Part shown: positions 29,901 to 36,274 of the stretch, piece after piece | Layout: each line of letters starts with the position of its first letter | Position numbering within the stretch: position 1 is the stretch's first letter | Source: an uncultured Bacteroidales bacterium | GTDB taxonomy: Bacteria > Bacteroidota > Bacteroidia > Bacteroidales > SZUA-534 | Assembly: GCA_902790595.1 (NCBI GenBank) | Contig: CADASL010000007.1 | Span: forward strand, 94,200-158,199 | Direction of reading: 5' to 3' | DNA: 64,000 bases | Translations under genes and position numbers: made by a program | Notes under the pieces: generated by a model | What the model was told of the DNA's origin: nothing | What the model saw: only the letters and a program-made list of their open reading frames with translations | The model's database searches: none

Positions 29901-32900
29901 ATTCTGCAAGAAGATGTTAACAGTGTATTCGGTGTTGGTTTTCGCCGCCCAACGTCCTGTTGTACCAAAGTCTTCAGTGACATTTGCCGGAGTAGGAATA
30001 GCCGGATTCCAACCCTTGAATTCGTAACCAACGCTGTCGGTGTCGGGTGCGACAATAGTGTCACCGTAGTGGGCTTCATCGTTATAATACAACACTTTGC
30101 CACCGGTGCCGTAAAATTTCACGACATAATTGACATATGCAGAATCGAACACTGCCGTATAAGTCTGGTTGGTTCTAACCGAAGTGACTTCCGGCTCCCA
30201 GCCGATGAACGTGTAGGTGTACACCTTGTTGGACTCGCGTGTCGGTTCATCGCCAGTGTATGTTGGAGTTTCACCGTAGGCGAGCGTATCGGCTTGCAAA
30301 GTATCGCTGCCGTTCATAAACAAAATCTCGTAGTCGATGTCGATTGTGTCAAACACTGCCGTGTAAACCTGGTCGCCAGTAACTTCGGCAATCTTCGGCT
30401 CCCAATCATAGAACTTGAAGGTGTACTGCTCGTTGGGCTTTCGTGTCGGCTCATCGCCGGTGTATTTCGGCGTCTGTCCGTATGCAAGAGTGTCTTTTTG
30501 CAACTCAGATTCGTCGCTCACAAATACAATCTCGTACTTGTTCAGAGTGCTGTCGAACGCAGCCGTATATGTTTGGTCGGCAATTACTTTGACTATTGTC
30601 GGTACCCAACCGATGAACGAGTAACTGAACTTGGCTGTAGCTTTCTTCTCAGGAGTTTGACCCACATATTCAGGCATTTGTCCATAGGCAAAGCCTTTTG
30701 ATGTCAATGTATCACCCTCGCTCACAAACAATATGGTGTATCTCCTTAAGATGGTGTCGAACACTGCCGTGTAAACCTGCTCGCTCTCGGCTGCATAAAT
30801 ATCGGGCGTCCAGCCGATGAACTTGTAAGTGAAGAGCGTGTCGGCCTTGCGCACCGGCTCATTGCCTGTGTATTTCGGTGTTTGGCCATAGCCGACTTTC
30901 GTCGATTGCAGCGTATCGCCATCGTTCATAAACAATATGCCGTACTCAATGGCCGTATAGCTTCCGCTGATGGTTATTGAGCTGTCGGGCATTGTTTCGG
31001 GCACATTCTGCCATCCGCTGAATTTATAGCCTTCCATAATCGGAGCCTGTATGGGCTCGATGGCCGAATTATAGTAAGCTTCCACAGTCTCAATCTCTCT
31101 GCCGTCTATCACATATACTATATTGTGTTTGTTCAACTGCCATTGCGCTGTGATTACCAAATCCTGGGCAGGCATCGTCTCCGGCAGAGTCGCATCCCAA
31201 CCCTGGAACGTGTAACCCTCTCTTTCGGGTTCGTCGAGGCTGGCATCCACAATCTCGCCAAAGTCGAACATCAGCGTGTCGGCTGCTTGGCCGTTGGCGG
31301 CATCAATGGTGATGAAATATTTGTTGATACCCCATATGGCCTTGATTGTCAAATCCTCGGCTGGCATACGCTCGGGCACCGCCATACTCCATCCGCGGAA
31401 CCTGAATCCCTCTTTCTGCGGGTCGGCGGGAGCCTCTATTCTGGTGTTGTAGTCTTGCGTGATGGCTGCAACCTCGCTGCCGCCGTCGGTGTCGAAGGTG
31501 ATGGTGTACTGCATTATGCCGAAGTGCGCTATCAGCTTCAGCTTGGCCGTAACCTCAAGCGCCAGGCTGGGGCTGTGCTGCAGGCTGTCGCTCAGCTCAA
31601 TGCCACTCCAGTTGTTGAAGTAGTAGCCCGTGGCCGGTGTGGCCTCAACCATCGCGGTATCGCCGTGCAGATATGTGCCTTCGCCGCTCACTGTTCCAAA
31701 CCGTTCGTCATCCGATTTAACGGTCAGCACGTAGCTCATACGCTCAAACTCGGCCGAGAGCTCAAAGTCATCAACAATGGTGAAGGTACGTTTGGCGCGT
31801 GTGCTTCCATCGCTCCAGCGAACAAATTTGTAGCCGGTCTTCGGCACGGCCTCAAACGACGGCCGGTCGCCGTGGGCAACTGTTCCGTCGACAACCACGT
31901 TGCCGCCTTCGGTGCTGCTGGTTATAACCTTGTACGGAACGCCGGCCTGAGCCTCAACCTCGGCCTCAATCTTCACATACTGGTACGGTTCGGTTGAGTT
32001 CTTTTTCATCAAACCAAAGTTGATGGTTTGGCTTGTGGCCTTCAACGGTCTGATGTATATCTGTGTATCGCCCTCGGGCATAAGTACAGCCACGGTGGCA
32101 TTTTTTTGATATTTGGTCACGTTGCCGTTGGCATCCAAGAGCAGAATGGTGTTCCTACGCGCGTCGGTGGCCGTTATTTTTGCAAGGTTGCCTTTCATAT
32201 AAATGCCCAACAGTGCGTAGCCCGCGCTGTCGCTGTCGTTGCCATAGACAAACGGTTTGTAAGCCGAGCAGCTCACAGTATCAGCTCGGTCGATAATCTT
32301 CGCAATCTGCGGGAACTCGGCATCAACGGAGTCAACATTGATGGTGTCGGCCTCGATTTGCTTGGTCACGTCGCCCATCATCACCATCTCGGTGCCCACT
32401 TGCACGTTTCCGCCGCTGATGGTGAACAGGCTCTTCTGTTTCTGCTCGGCGGGTTCCTGTGTCGAAGTGCCTTCGCCTGACTGCTGATTTGACGAGGTGT
32501 CCGCCTCTACCGCGGCTGTCTCTGTCACGGAAAACTCTTCGGTCAGAATCGCCACTTCGCCTTCACCGTTCACGTTAAAGATGTTGGTGTTGTCTTTGGT
32601 TGCGGCGCGGCCCGTAACAACAAAACCGCTCCGTTTGGCCTTATCAGCCTCCCGATCAGGATTGTCGTCAACATACACGCGGGTGAAACCGCCCTCAATG
32701 GCGAACAGTGTGTCCTCCTCTGCTTTGGTTGCGGCGCGGCCCGTAACAACAAATCCGCTGCGCTTGGCCTTGTCCTCAACATCGGCACCATCGATATAAA
32801 CCTGTGTGCCGCTGCCGTCAACAGCCAGGTAGTCGGCTTCGCTGCCGTCTTTGGTTGCGGCGCGGCCTGTAACAACAAATCCGCTGCGTTTGGCCTTGTC

Positions 32901-33797
32901 TGATGAGGTATCGTCAACATACACTGTTGTTCCGTCGGCTGTTGCCACAAAATATTGCGGTTCGCTGCCGTCCTTGGTTGCGGCGCGGCCAGTAACCACA
33001 AAACCGCTGCGTTTGGCTTTCGACGAGTCATCATCAACATACACCGTGGTTCCTTTCCCGTCGATGGTCAGATAGTCGGCAGCCTCGCCGTCCTTGGTGG
33101 CGGCACGGCCCGTTACCACAAAGCCGCTGCGTTTGGCTTTCGACGGGTTGTTGTCAACATAAATCTGTGTTCCTTCGGTAGTTACCGAGAAATATTCGGT
33201 TGCGGTTTCGCCTTTGGTTGCGGCGCGGCCCGTTACCACAAAGCCGCTGCGTTTGGCTTTGGCGCCGCCATCGGCATTGTCGTCAACATACACCACAATG
33301 CCGTCGTCGAAGACTGCAAACACGGGGTTGCCGTTGGCGTCGTTCACAGCAAACAGCGCCCCGCCGTCTTTGGTGTTGGCGTTTTTCGATGTGAGGCCGC
33401 CGGCTTTCTGCGCGTACATTGCGTACGGCGCGCCCTGCACGGGCACCTCGCCGAGCACCACTTCGCCCTTGCCGTCAACATTCACGGCCACCTCCATCTT
33501 AATGTCGAAGGTGTTCCAGGGCACACTGGCAAAATCACCGTCAACCTTCACTCCGTTGCCCACAACAACCTGAATGTTTCCATACTCGTTGGTGGTGACA
33601 GTCTGCGTTTCGGTGTAGCAGTTCGCACCATCGTGCTTCAAGGTGAACTTCACCTCCACTTGCTTGTTGGTTACCAACTCGCCGTTTGCATCGCGGATAA
33701 CCGCCTGATATGCAAAACCGTTTTGCCCTAAAGCTGACACGGCAGTTGTGATGGCTATCGCCATAACCGCCAAAAATCTAAGCGCTAACTTTTTCAT
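20946..33797 (-). CDS. Giant secreted multi-repeat surface protein (4283 residues)
   Basis: A signal peptide (MKKLALRFLAVMAIAITTAV, then SALGQ) leads into NGFAYQAVIRDANGELVTNK, a common Bacteroidetes N-terminal domain to about residue 130. Residues about 178-400 hold six copies of KRSGFVVTGRAATK. About 550-1780 is mostly InlB/Listeria-Bacteroides repeats (for example PQKEGFRFRGW, then EDLTIKAIW), including a subset with the TLAYGQTPKYTGDEPTRK pattern. About 1940-3570 has beta-helix blocks of the GGGVYV, MTGGxIxxN type. Two FISUMP-like lectin-fold modules follow at about 3576-3800 and 4070-4283, with another helix block between. It ends ...LPVRPVIKP, with no T9SS sorting domain, so its export and anchoring route are unclear. 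Length through one open frame shows no frameshift. Function is probably adhesion or glycan binding. Confidence 0.9.
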   Translation of the reverse strand: MKKLALRFLAVMAIAITTAVSALGQNGFAYQAVIRDANGELVTNKQVEVKFTLKHDGANCYTETQTVTTNEYGNIQVVVGNGVKVDGDFASVPWNTFDIKMEVAVNVDGKGEVVLGEVPVQGAPYAMYAQKAGGLTSKNANTKDGGALFAVNDANGNPVFAVFDDGIVVYVDDNADGGAKAKRSGFVVTGRAATKGETATEYFSVTTEGTQIYVDNNPSKAKRSGFVVTGRAATKDGEAADYLTIDGKGTTVYVDDDSSKAKRSGFVVTGRAATKDGSEPQYFVATADGTTVYVDDTSSDKAKRSGFVVTGRAATKDGSEADYLAVDGSGTQVYIDGADVEDKAKRSGFVVTGRAATKAEEDTLFAIEGGFTRVYVDDNPDREADKAKRSGFVVTGRAATKDNTNIFNVNGEGEVAILTEEFSVTETAAVEADTSSNQQSGEGTSTQEPAEQKQKSLFTISGGNVQVGTEMVMMGDVTKQIEADTINVDSVDAEFPQIAKIIDRADTVSCSAYKPFVYGNDSDSAGYALLGIYMKGNLAKITATDARRNTILLLDANGNVTKYQKNATVAVLMPEGDTQIYIRPLKATSQTINFGLMKKNSTEPYQYVKIEAEVEAQAGVPYKVITSSTEGGNVVVDGTVAHGDRPSFEAVPKTGYKFVRWSDGSTRAKRTFTIVDDFELSAEFERMSYVLTVKSDDERFGTVSGEGTYLHGDTAMVEATPATGYYFNNWSGIELSDSLQHSPSLALEVTAKLKLIAHFGIMQYTITFDTDGGSEVAAITQDYNTRIEAPADPQKEGFRFRGWSMAVPERMPAEDLTIKAIWGINKYFITIDAANGQAADTLMFDFGEIVDASLDEPEREGYTFQGWDATLPETMPAQDLVITAQWQLNKHNIVYVIDGREIETVEAYYNSAIEPIQAPIMEGYKFSGWQNVPETMPDSSITISGSYTAIEYGILFMNDGDTLQSTKVGYGQTPKYTGNEPVRKADTLFTYKFIGWTPDIYAAESEQVYTAVFDTILRRYTILFVSEGDTLTSKGFAYGQMPEYVGQTPEKKATAKFSYSFIGWVPTIVKVIADQTYTAAFDSTLNKYEIVFVSDESELQKDTLAYGQTPKYTGDEPTRKPNEQYTFKFYDWEPKIAEVTGDQVYTAVFDTIDIDYEILFMNGSDTLQADTLAYGETPTYTGDEPTRESNKVYTYTFIGWEPEVTSVRTNQTYTAVFDSAYVNYVVKFYGTGGKVLYYNDEAHYGDTIVAPDTDSVGYEFKGWNPAIPTPANVTEDFGTTGRWAAKTNTEYTVNIFLQNFEGKYDTDYPTESITLTGTTDTKTNYQPADTTGFTLDTLKQTVISGNGQAAVYVYYKRNSHQLTWDANGGKFDNEKTVITDPYYYGADIQEPESNLSRKGYDFDTDSWSKNVPATMPDDDLTIKAQWILQEYDINYYDIEDSDFDDSKTTYNITETFSIANPTKAGYVFEGWTGTFWETATKSITISGKTGPIDLVANWSESSVKYTVTHHFEKVNGEYDSIVEEFAGRDGDETKAVAKDSTGFAAQDFSQLTIALNNTTNVDIYYNRISYKLIFKGNGGWFGYQVESTYVDTKFGTTLSATEMQPTRDGYSFKGWPDLSGRTMPAKDTIIYAEWEANTNTAYKVNTWLQDTLCNDYTLYLEGEEFTGTTDAAISFEFNINGFTQKPFGEVKIAGDGKTVIDVYYDRLRYKATWKVNDTVYAETEKPYDSRIQLPDEPKSAGREFIAWVDDRDTEFNAGELMPFGGKTFYALFDTLYYSVTLPEGMEIISSSVAPKDEKYKYTSKVSFRVASGYDITGAVMVSSESEPLYDVDGVYELTIPAEDVTISAELTKLHTVRFFAGAGEFADGTNMKIVVVPHNSTISDVDSLRPTWDGHTLKRWLYYIEGNQNPEEYKFSNPITRDTIIAAEWVQTTIYVAKSGTAEGDGTSARPLATIANAVQMIKANGVTNFDFTIRVSDTIKQSIVIDSTLNDTINSLTIESVGRQLVELSDTAYYRPAGTLTIPEQTYTPVVTVLTSVPVTLRNISITGGDADNDTYCGGGILIDTAATVTLADSAYIISNQAHNEHGSGGGVYALGKLVMTGGKIAENDAAYGAGVYVIGTFEMRGGVIESNDGAYGGGVYVCGDATFEMTGGTIINNSGTGGAVYVDNTATFKMGGSAYIPAGTIYDGEMQVGRDCNDVYLYKNSGRAATLTIESNLTAEAPVATITLEDYSATTQVLGGEADAIEANYNKFGITPQPVLVMGGGMQFIYWKLLPTGYLQMLTNVQIFTNGELLCDTVVEPGSKITRPADPVLPYNKFLGWYRFMSGKNGTEIDENPFDFQNYTVQENESNISLMAMWEIQHIYVGETVTNADTLIGTEANPFSTINAACAAINDINDSYNGSFTICVDGVLTSPQSITGDIRAGTVTIIGKHALVDGVPQDGIDLTGDTSGKSALYITSENITLQNLKLTGATLSGKGDDSKGALSINNGYVTMSDGLLITGNKYADTVTAKTGSGVYINTTWNTYIEGSAKVAEDNDVYMIVTYSNGNPINWAKFYVTGELTNDPAATITPALYPYDGFAPHFVNVLKNNSIDYNALKPETLKFAVTPQESDSTVYYWRVKEPATNSVNAYLERVATVTFIYNDGTGHSVTIPVNENNKLTNIPADTLRDGYFFRGWYGLSADGETVSNTKFDHSVALTKDTTVIAIWLQTSFYVAPENRGGSDAEGVAGDAEHPFATVTKAFDTIVYRCANQHLTGYDYEIVVDSTVDGTQQMNSNYKFANQSVTITLRGKNGLKDGAPQDTLKGYNDGTVLTVANDIPLTIKNLVITGGNSDEGGGIRMDTVVKPNFTLTPKVTLAEGAVVTKNEASNGGGVYVMGNLLMTGGRVSDNRATYGGGVYIEQENRFEMTGGIISNNQANEGGAVYSYLSEFSMGGSAYIPAGVTLETGKDTVGSGFNDVYLGESSPYVTELYITSDLTATVPVATITPGAYYEGTKYLAGKGYDAGAEIDPLLRKANYNKFAVTPEYCNNENHYYVFDTTGGLKELVEVSFGYSYKKQVNGSLVDTTVILKSVLLAKGSALPADSVPAAFQKPVSHPYSTTGDFVGWFTPEYNGSFDVLQAIVDTTKYEYNTTYYGVWNETMEVSANGPVKSITEAVSLMDRYCAYTINVAGQLDTAQVIAGDAYMAKSITLQGKNGQQQTIDAGWVENNGSWTNNHDKYDETSVLSINTRVPVTIKNLKITGGYQSQSYTNGGGISIGDTADVTIADGVLIVGNRAYSGGGVDVGYYATLRMTGGQICGNNATVGGGVSISNHAKMFMSGSAIIGDTTIKASATAESYSNKSTGYGGGIRNGGLLYLGYIDEETESELTGGVFYNYAGEYGGGIEGSSSEYLYMSDGYVAYNAANDGGGGLGIANGNGKFRLSGGEILGNAANGKGGGIYCTDSYASDNEHLLCGTVRIASNTANGDGKGVYVSSYTPFAISDAAIIDADNDIYLKNVSLKIAGELDGDIVATISLASYSVETQVLGLATLYDDDYEEIPVNTTIPAECGKFRVDENWVVGSDGYLKPYVPMGAVSGKFSIGAGKQVWFSQGNLRDEDTWFRFAGSQFEYYGTSGSITPGEPSWLDLWGWNTAEQPTEYGENNEWYSGDFVDWGQKGVDIDDETSYQWRTLTNAEWQYLFNRNKHWMAQIDDNKGLIIMPDSWNGTVPTGSGYIATTNWSELESQGAVFLPAAGKRLGLDEYSGVDEEGYYWSATTASVGEQAKGFTFTASVGLTLDSTNRYEGRAVRLVQDVPVQTTFYIDPDGSDENGKGTKNEPYANLNRALYQMMDSTLDYTVILRGVSFEDMVSIYDESAIAKSITIKGADGTDNQISSLYMQTDVPLIFENVVLGGIMNMKWQSNLHITLGAGAILTGAIQANACVNITMLSGSKCGAISSDGRKSKVEMLGGEMTTGIAGVGGTWQYICVYNDFTFAMGGDARPRKVDFSTVYPGNDSVIIASQLTLTGVVDTIVLNPARYKVGKQVLVVADSVKDVVSIADIKDRFVMDSASWYIDDNGRLNTVYGTEGGHAWVDLGLTSGTKWATMNVGATTPEGYGDYFAWGETETKESYWWNTYIYYNEACDSTADVYPFTKYATADTLTLLAEDDVAAVKWGGAWSMPDSAEFEELINECYWERTENYYGNGVGYIVYKSKDKNTDKKRTKAEGHVYSTATDVHIFLPAAGDYIYQGVENNTRYWSATHNSRSLRYGSAVGFNYNYLETSNLYRFAGLPVRPVIKP
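32596..33262 (-). repeat. Six intragenic repeats encoding KRSGFVVTGRAATK
   Basis: Near-identical blocks of about 45 bases start near 32596, 32725, 32850, 32973, 33093 and 33213, so the period is 120-129 bases. The spacer between blocks encodes a diverged YVDD-containing strand. The strong DNA-level identity of only part of each unit suggests recent homogenisation. Confidence 0.85.
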
Positions 33798-33864
33798 ATT
33801 TGGTAAAATAATTAGTTAACTAAGCCCTATTGCACGTATTTGCGCACAGTCTCAAAAAAACCTC

Positions 33865-33895
33865 CAAATATAAAGATTTTTGTTTGTAATATCAA
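33865..33895 (-). promoter_or_regulatory. Promoter of the giant repeat protein gene
   Basis: On the minus strand TTG (33895-33893), 20 bases, TATATTTG (33872-33865), 67 bases before the ATG. The rest of 33798-34063 shows nothing further. Confidence 0.75.
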
Positions 33896-34063
33896 AATGA
33901 AAATGAGCGGGTTGTGGCCGTTTGCCCCCGTACAATCCCTATAGGATGGCTATATGATCGCTATATGATAAGAATGGCTGAAAAAATTTGTTTTCGGGGC
34001 GTTTTTTTGCCTTTCGGCGAAATTCACCCGAGGCAATCCGCTCCTTGCAAACCGGAATCCCAA

Positions 34064-35647
34064 TCACTTCACTCTCTTTCCTCTCACATACGTCCGCTCA
34101 ACCGAAACCTGCGGGAGCTCGGGCTGGTACATTGTGGTGATGTTCTTGCCCACAACCACAAAATCGGCCCATTTTCCAACCTCGATGCTGCCGCGCTGCT
34201 GCTCGTCGAACTGCGAGTAGGCGGCCCAGATGGTGAGCGATTTCAAGGCTTGCGTGGGCGTCATTTTCTGGTTCTGCTTGTTGTAGGTGCGGCGTTTTTC
34301 CTGACTCATAGCGTAATACATCATCTCGGTTGGGTTCAGACTGCCGTATGGCGCGTTGCTGCCGCTCACAATGCCCTGGTTCTGGCTCAGAAGCTGCTTC
34401 CAGGCAAAAACCTCTTTTTTGTGCCGGCGGTCGAGATTCTCCGAAATAAAAGATTTATTGTATTGGTATTGAGCCGGTTGCACCGACGGAATAATATTGT
34501 AATGGCTGAAATATTTCAGGTCGTTGTGCGCAATCAAGTGCAGATTCTCGATGCGCCAGCGCAGTTGGTTCTTGTTGGGAAGAATGTCGGCGTAGGTCTT
34601 CAGCGTAAGCCTTGCGGCCGAATCGCCCACGCACCCCACGCACATCTGAAATCCGTGCTCGTAGGCCAGCTGGCAGAGGTTTCGGAGACTGTCGGGAGCG
34701 ATGCGCAGCCGGCCGTTGGTTTTGCCCTCGGCAAGGGGTTGCAGCGTCACAGCCGTGTATTGCGACATCCGCCCGTCAATATCGATGCCCACGGCCAACA
34801 CCTTCTGCCGGTCGGTATTGATTGGCATCTTGCTGATATACTGCTCAATATTCTCCGCCGACGGTTCAAGAACAATGTAAACGGGTATTTGCAGCTCGCC
34901 GCTTTCGCGAAGACTGTCAATCAGCCGCACGTCGCGGATGGAGCTGCCGAAATTTGTTGTGGCCGTAATACCCACATTGAAGCAGTTGCGCTCGGCCTGC
35001 TTGAGCAGCTCGGCCATTGCGCTGTCCGACGGTTGCGGCAGACATCTGGCGGCACTCCGAACCATTTCGCTTTCAATATACCCGTCTTTCACAGCCGGTT
35101 CAATTCCCGCTGCCTTCAGAAAAGCATCGTTAACCAGAGCCCGCTTGTAGTCTTTGGTCCAAATGAAGACCGGTATGTTCTTGAAAAAGACATTCAATGT
35201 TGTGTTGTCGGGCAGAATCGCATCGTCGGGCGAAGTGTAGCTCAGATTCCGGGCCACAATCCACTCTCCGGGGTGGCTGTTTCTGTATTTCGTCAGCCGG
35301 TTGAACACGGCGTTCAGGCTCTCGGCGCCTTCAAGGTCGACCTGCGCCAGCGACTTGGCATACTCAACAAAATGCGCGTGCGCGTCGATGAATCCGGGAT
35401 AGACGAATTTGCCGCGAAGGTCGAGAACGCTGTCCGACGTGTAGCGGGCGCCAATGTTGGCATCGCTGCCCACAGCCACAAACCTGCCATTGTGGATGGC
35501 CGCGCTCTGCAACACGGCAAAATTGTTGTTGACGGTGTAAATCTTGGCATTCCTGATTATCAGGTCAACCTCCTCCCGCTGACGGCAGCTGGTCGCCATC
35601 AGCACCGCGCAAGTCATTATCAGCAAAATACGTCTGTTCAATCCCAT
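34064..35647 (-). CDS. Amidohydrolase-family lipoprotein (YtcJ-like)
   Basis: 527 residues from the ATG at 35647, chosen because it gives a clean lipoprotein signal (RRILLIMTCAVLMATSC, lipobox Cys). The protein has the amidohydrolase-3 layout: DLIIRNAKIYTVN, the metal-binding GFIDAHAHFVEY, a long insert, ENLHLIAHND, GSNAPYGSLNP and a C-terminal IEVGKWADFVVVGKN with VERTYVRGKRV. This family hydrolyses amide or imide bonds of small molecules. The substrate is unknown. It is anchored in the envelope. The longer reading frame to 35695 lacks a sensible signal. Confidence 0.85.
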   Translation of the reverse strand: MGLNRRILLIMTCAVLMATSCRQREEVDLIIRNAKIYTVNNNFAVLQSAAIHNGRFVAVGSDANIGARYTSDSVLDLRGKFVYPGFIDAHAHFVEYAKSLAQVDLEGAESLNAVFNRLTKYRNSHPGEWIVARNLSYTSPDDAILPDNTTLNVFFKNIPVFIWTKDYKRALVNDAFLKAAGIEPAVKDGYIESEMVRSAARCLPQPSDSAMAELLKQAERNCFNVGITATTNFGSSIRDVRLIDSLRESGELQIPVYIVLEPSAENIEQYISKMPINTDRQKVLAVGIDIDGRMSQYTAVTLQPLAEGKTNGRLRIAPDSLRNLCQLAYEHGFQMCVGCVGDSAARLTLKTYADILPNKNQLRWRIENLHLIAHNDLKYFSHYNIIPSVQPAQYQYNKSFISENLDRRHKKEVFAWKQLLSQNQGIVSGSNAPYGSLNPTEMMYYAMSQEKRRTYNKQNQKMTPTQALKSLTIWAAYSQFDEQQRGSIEVGKWADFVVVGKNITTMYQPELPQVSVERTYVRGKRVK

Positions 35648-35794
35648 ATCATAAAGTTCTTGGCCCAATCGGCTTTGAAAACACAAAAATCGCATTTTCC
35701 GTGAAAAAAACTATTGTATCAGACTGTTAAAATCGATGTTTAGAAACTTGTTGGAAAAAACCGCAATCGGGCGCGCACCATATCAATTTCGATT

Positions 35795-35802
35795 TAAATT
35801 TG
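35795..35802 (+). promoter_or_regulatory. -7 element for the SiaC-like gene
   Basis: TAAATTTG, 36 bases before the ATG at 35839. No clear -33. Confidence 0.5.
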
Positions 35803-35838
35803 TGCATCACAAAAATTTACGCTTAAAAACTTGTTTCA

Positions 35839-36213
35839 ATGGCACCATTAGTAATCAACGGCACCGAAGATACGCCTGAGGTTATCTTCGACCCGGAAAC
35901 CGGAAAGTTCTCAATCACAGGCACTTCAATCCCCGAAAACGCCCGCAAGTTCTTCGACCAGATTCTTGCCTGGAACGACGAGTACCTGAAAAACCCGAAC
36001 GATGACACCAGCGTCAGCTTCAAGCTCAAATATTTCAACACCGCCTCAACAAAATACCTGTTCGATATGATGGTGCAGCTCAAAACGCTTGCCGGCAACA
36101 AGAAAACTCTGGTTTTCAACTGGTTTTTCGATAAAGACGATGACGATATGTTCGAGGCCGGCCAGGGTTTCTCAAAAATGCTTCGCTACCCGTTCAATTT
36201 TGTGCAATATTGA
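35839..36213 (+). CDS. SiaC-like regulatory phosphoprotein (DUF1987)
   Basis: 124 residues, the usual length. Family motifs seen are TPEVIFDPETGKFSITG(R/T)S with PEN following, the LKYFNTASTKYLFDMM segment carrying the Ser/Thr phosphorylation region, and WFFDKDDDDMFEAG. In Pseudomonas, SiaC is phosphorylated by SiaB and dephosphorylated by the SpoIIE phosphatase SiaA to control diguanylate cyclase. Here no SiaB kinase is adjacent, but a SpoIIE phosphatase is encoded at 6545-8785. A link between them is an inference. Single gene, converging on the carboxypeptidase. Confidence 0.88.
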   Translation: MAPLVINGTEDTPEVIFDPETGKFSITGTSIPENARKFFDQILAWNDEYLKNPNDDTSVSFKLKYFNTASTKYLFDMMVQLKTLAGNKKTLVFNWFFDKDDDDMFEAGQGFSKMLRYPFNFVQY

Positions 36214-36274
36214 TTGTATTTAGCTGTTGATGAGCCATTTATTCGGCAACTCAATAGTCTGATGGCACCATTTT

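Noticed and set aside
21551..33731. Long plus-strand open frames (for example 29046-30701) inside the giant gene
   Set aside because: They mirror the repeat structure of the minus-strand gene and have no starts, domains or promoters of their own.
33914..35704. A 596-codon plus-strand frame opposite the amidohydrolase
   Set aside because: The minus strand encodes a recognisable amidohydrolase with lipobox and metal motifs. The opposite frame has no family pattern and arises from biased codon use.
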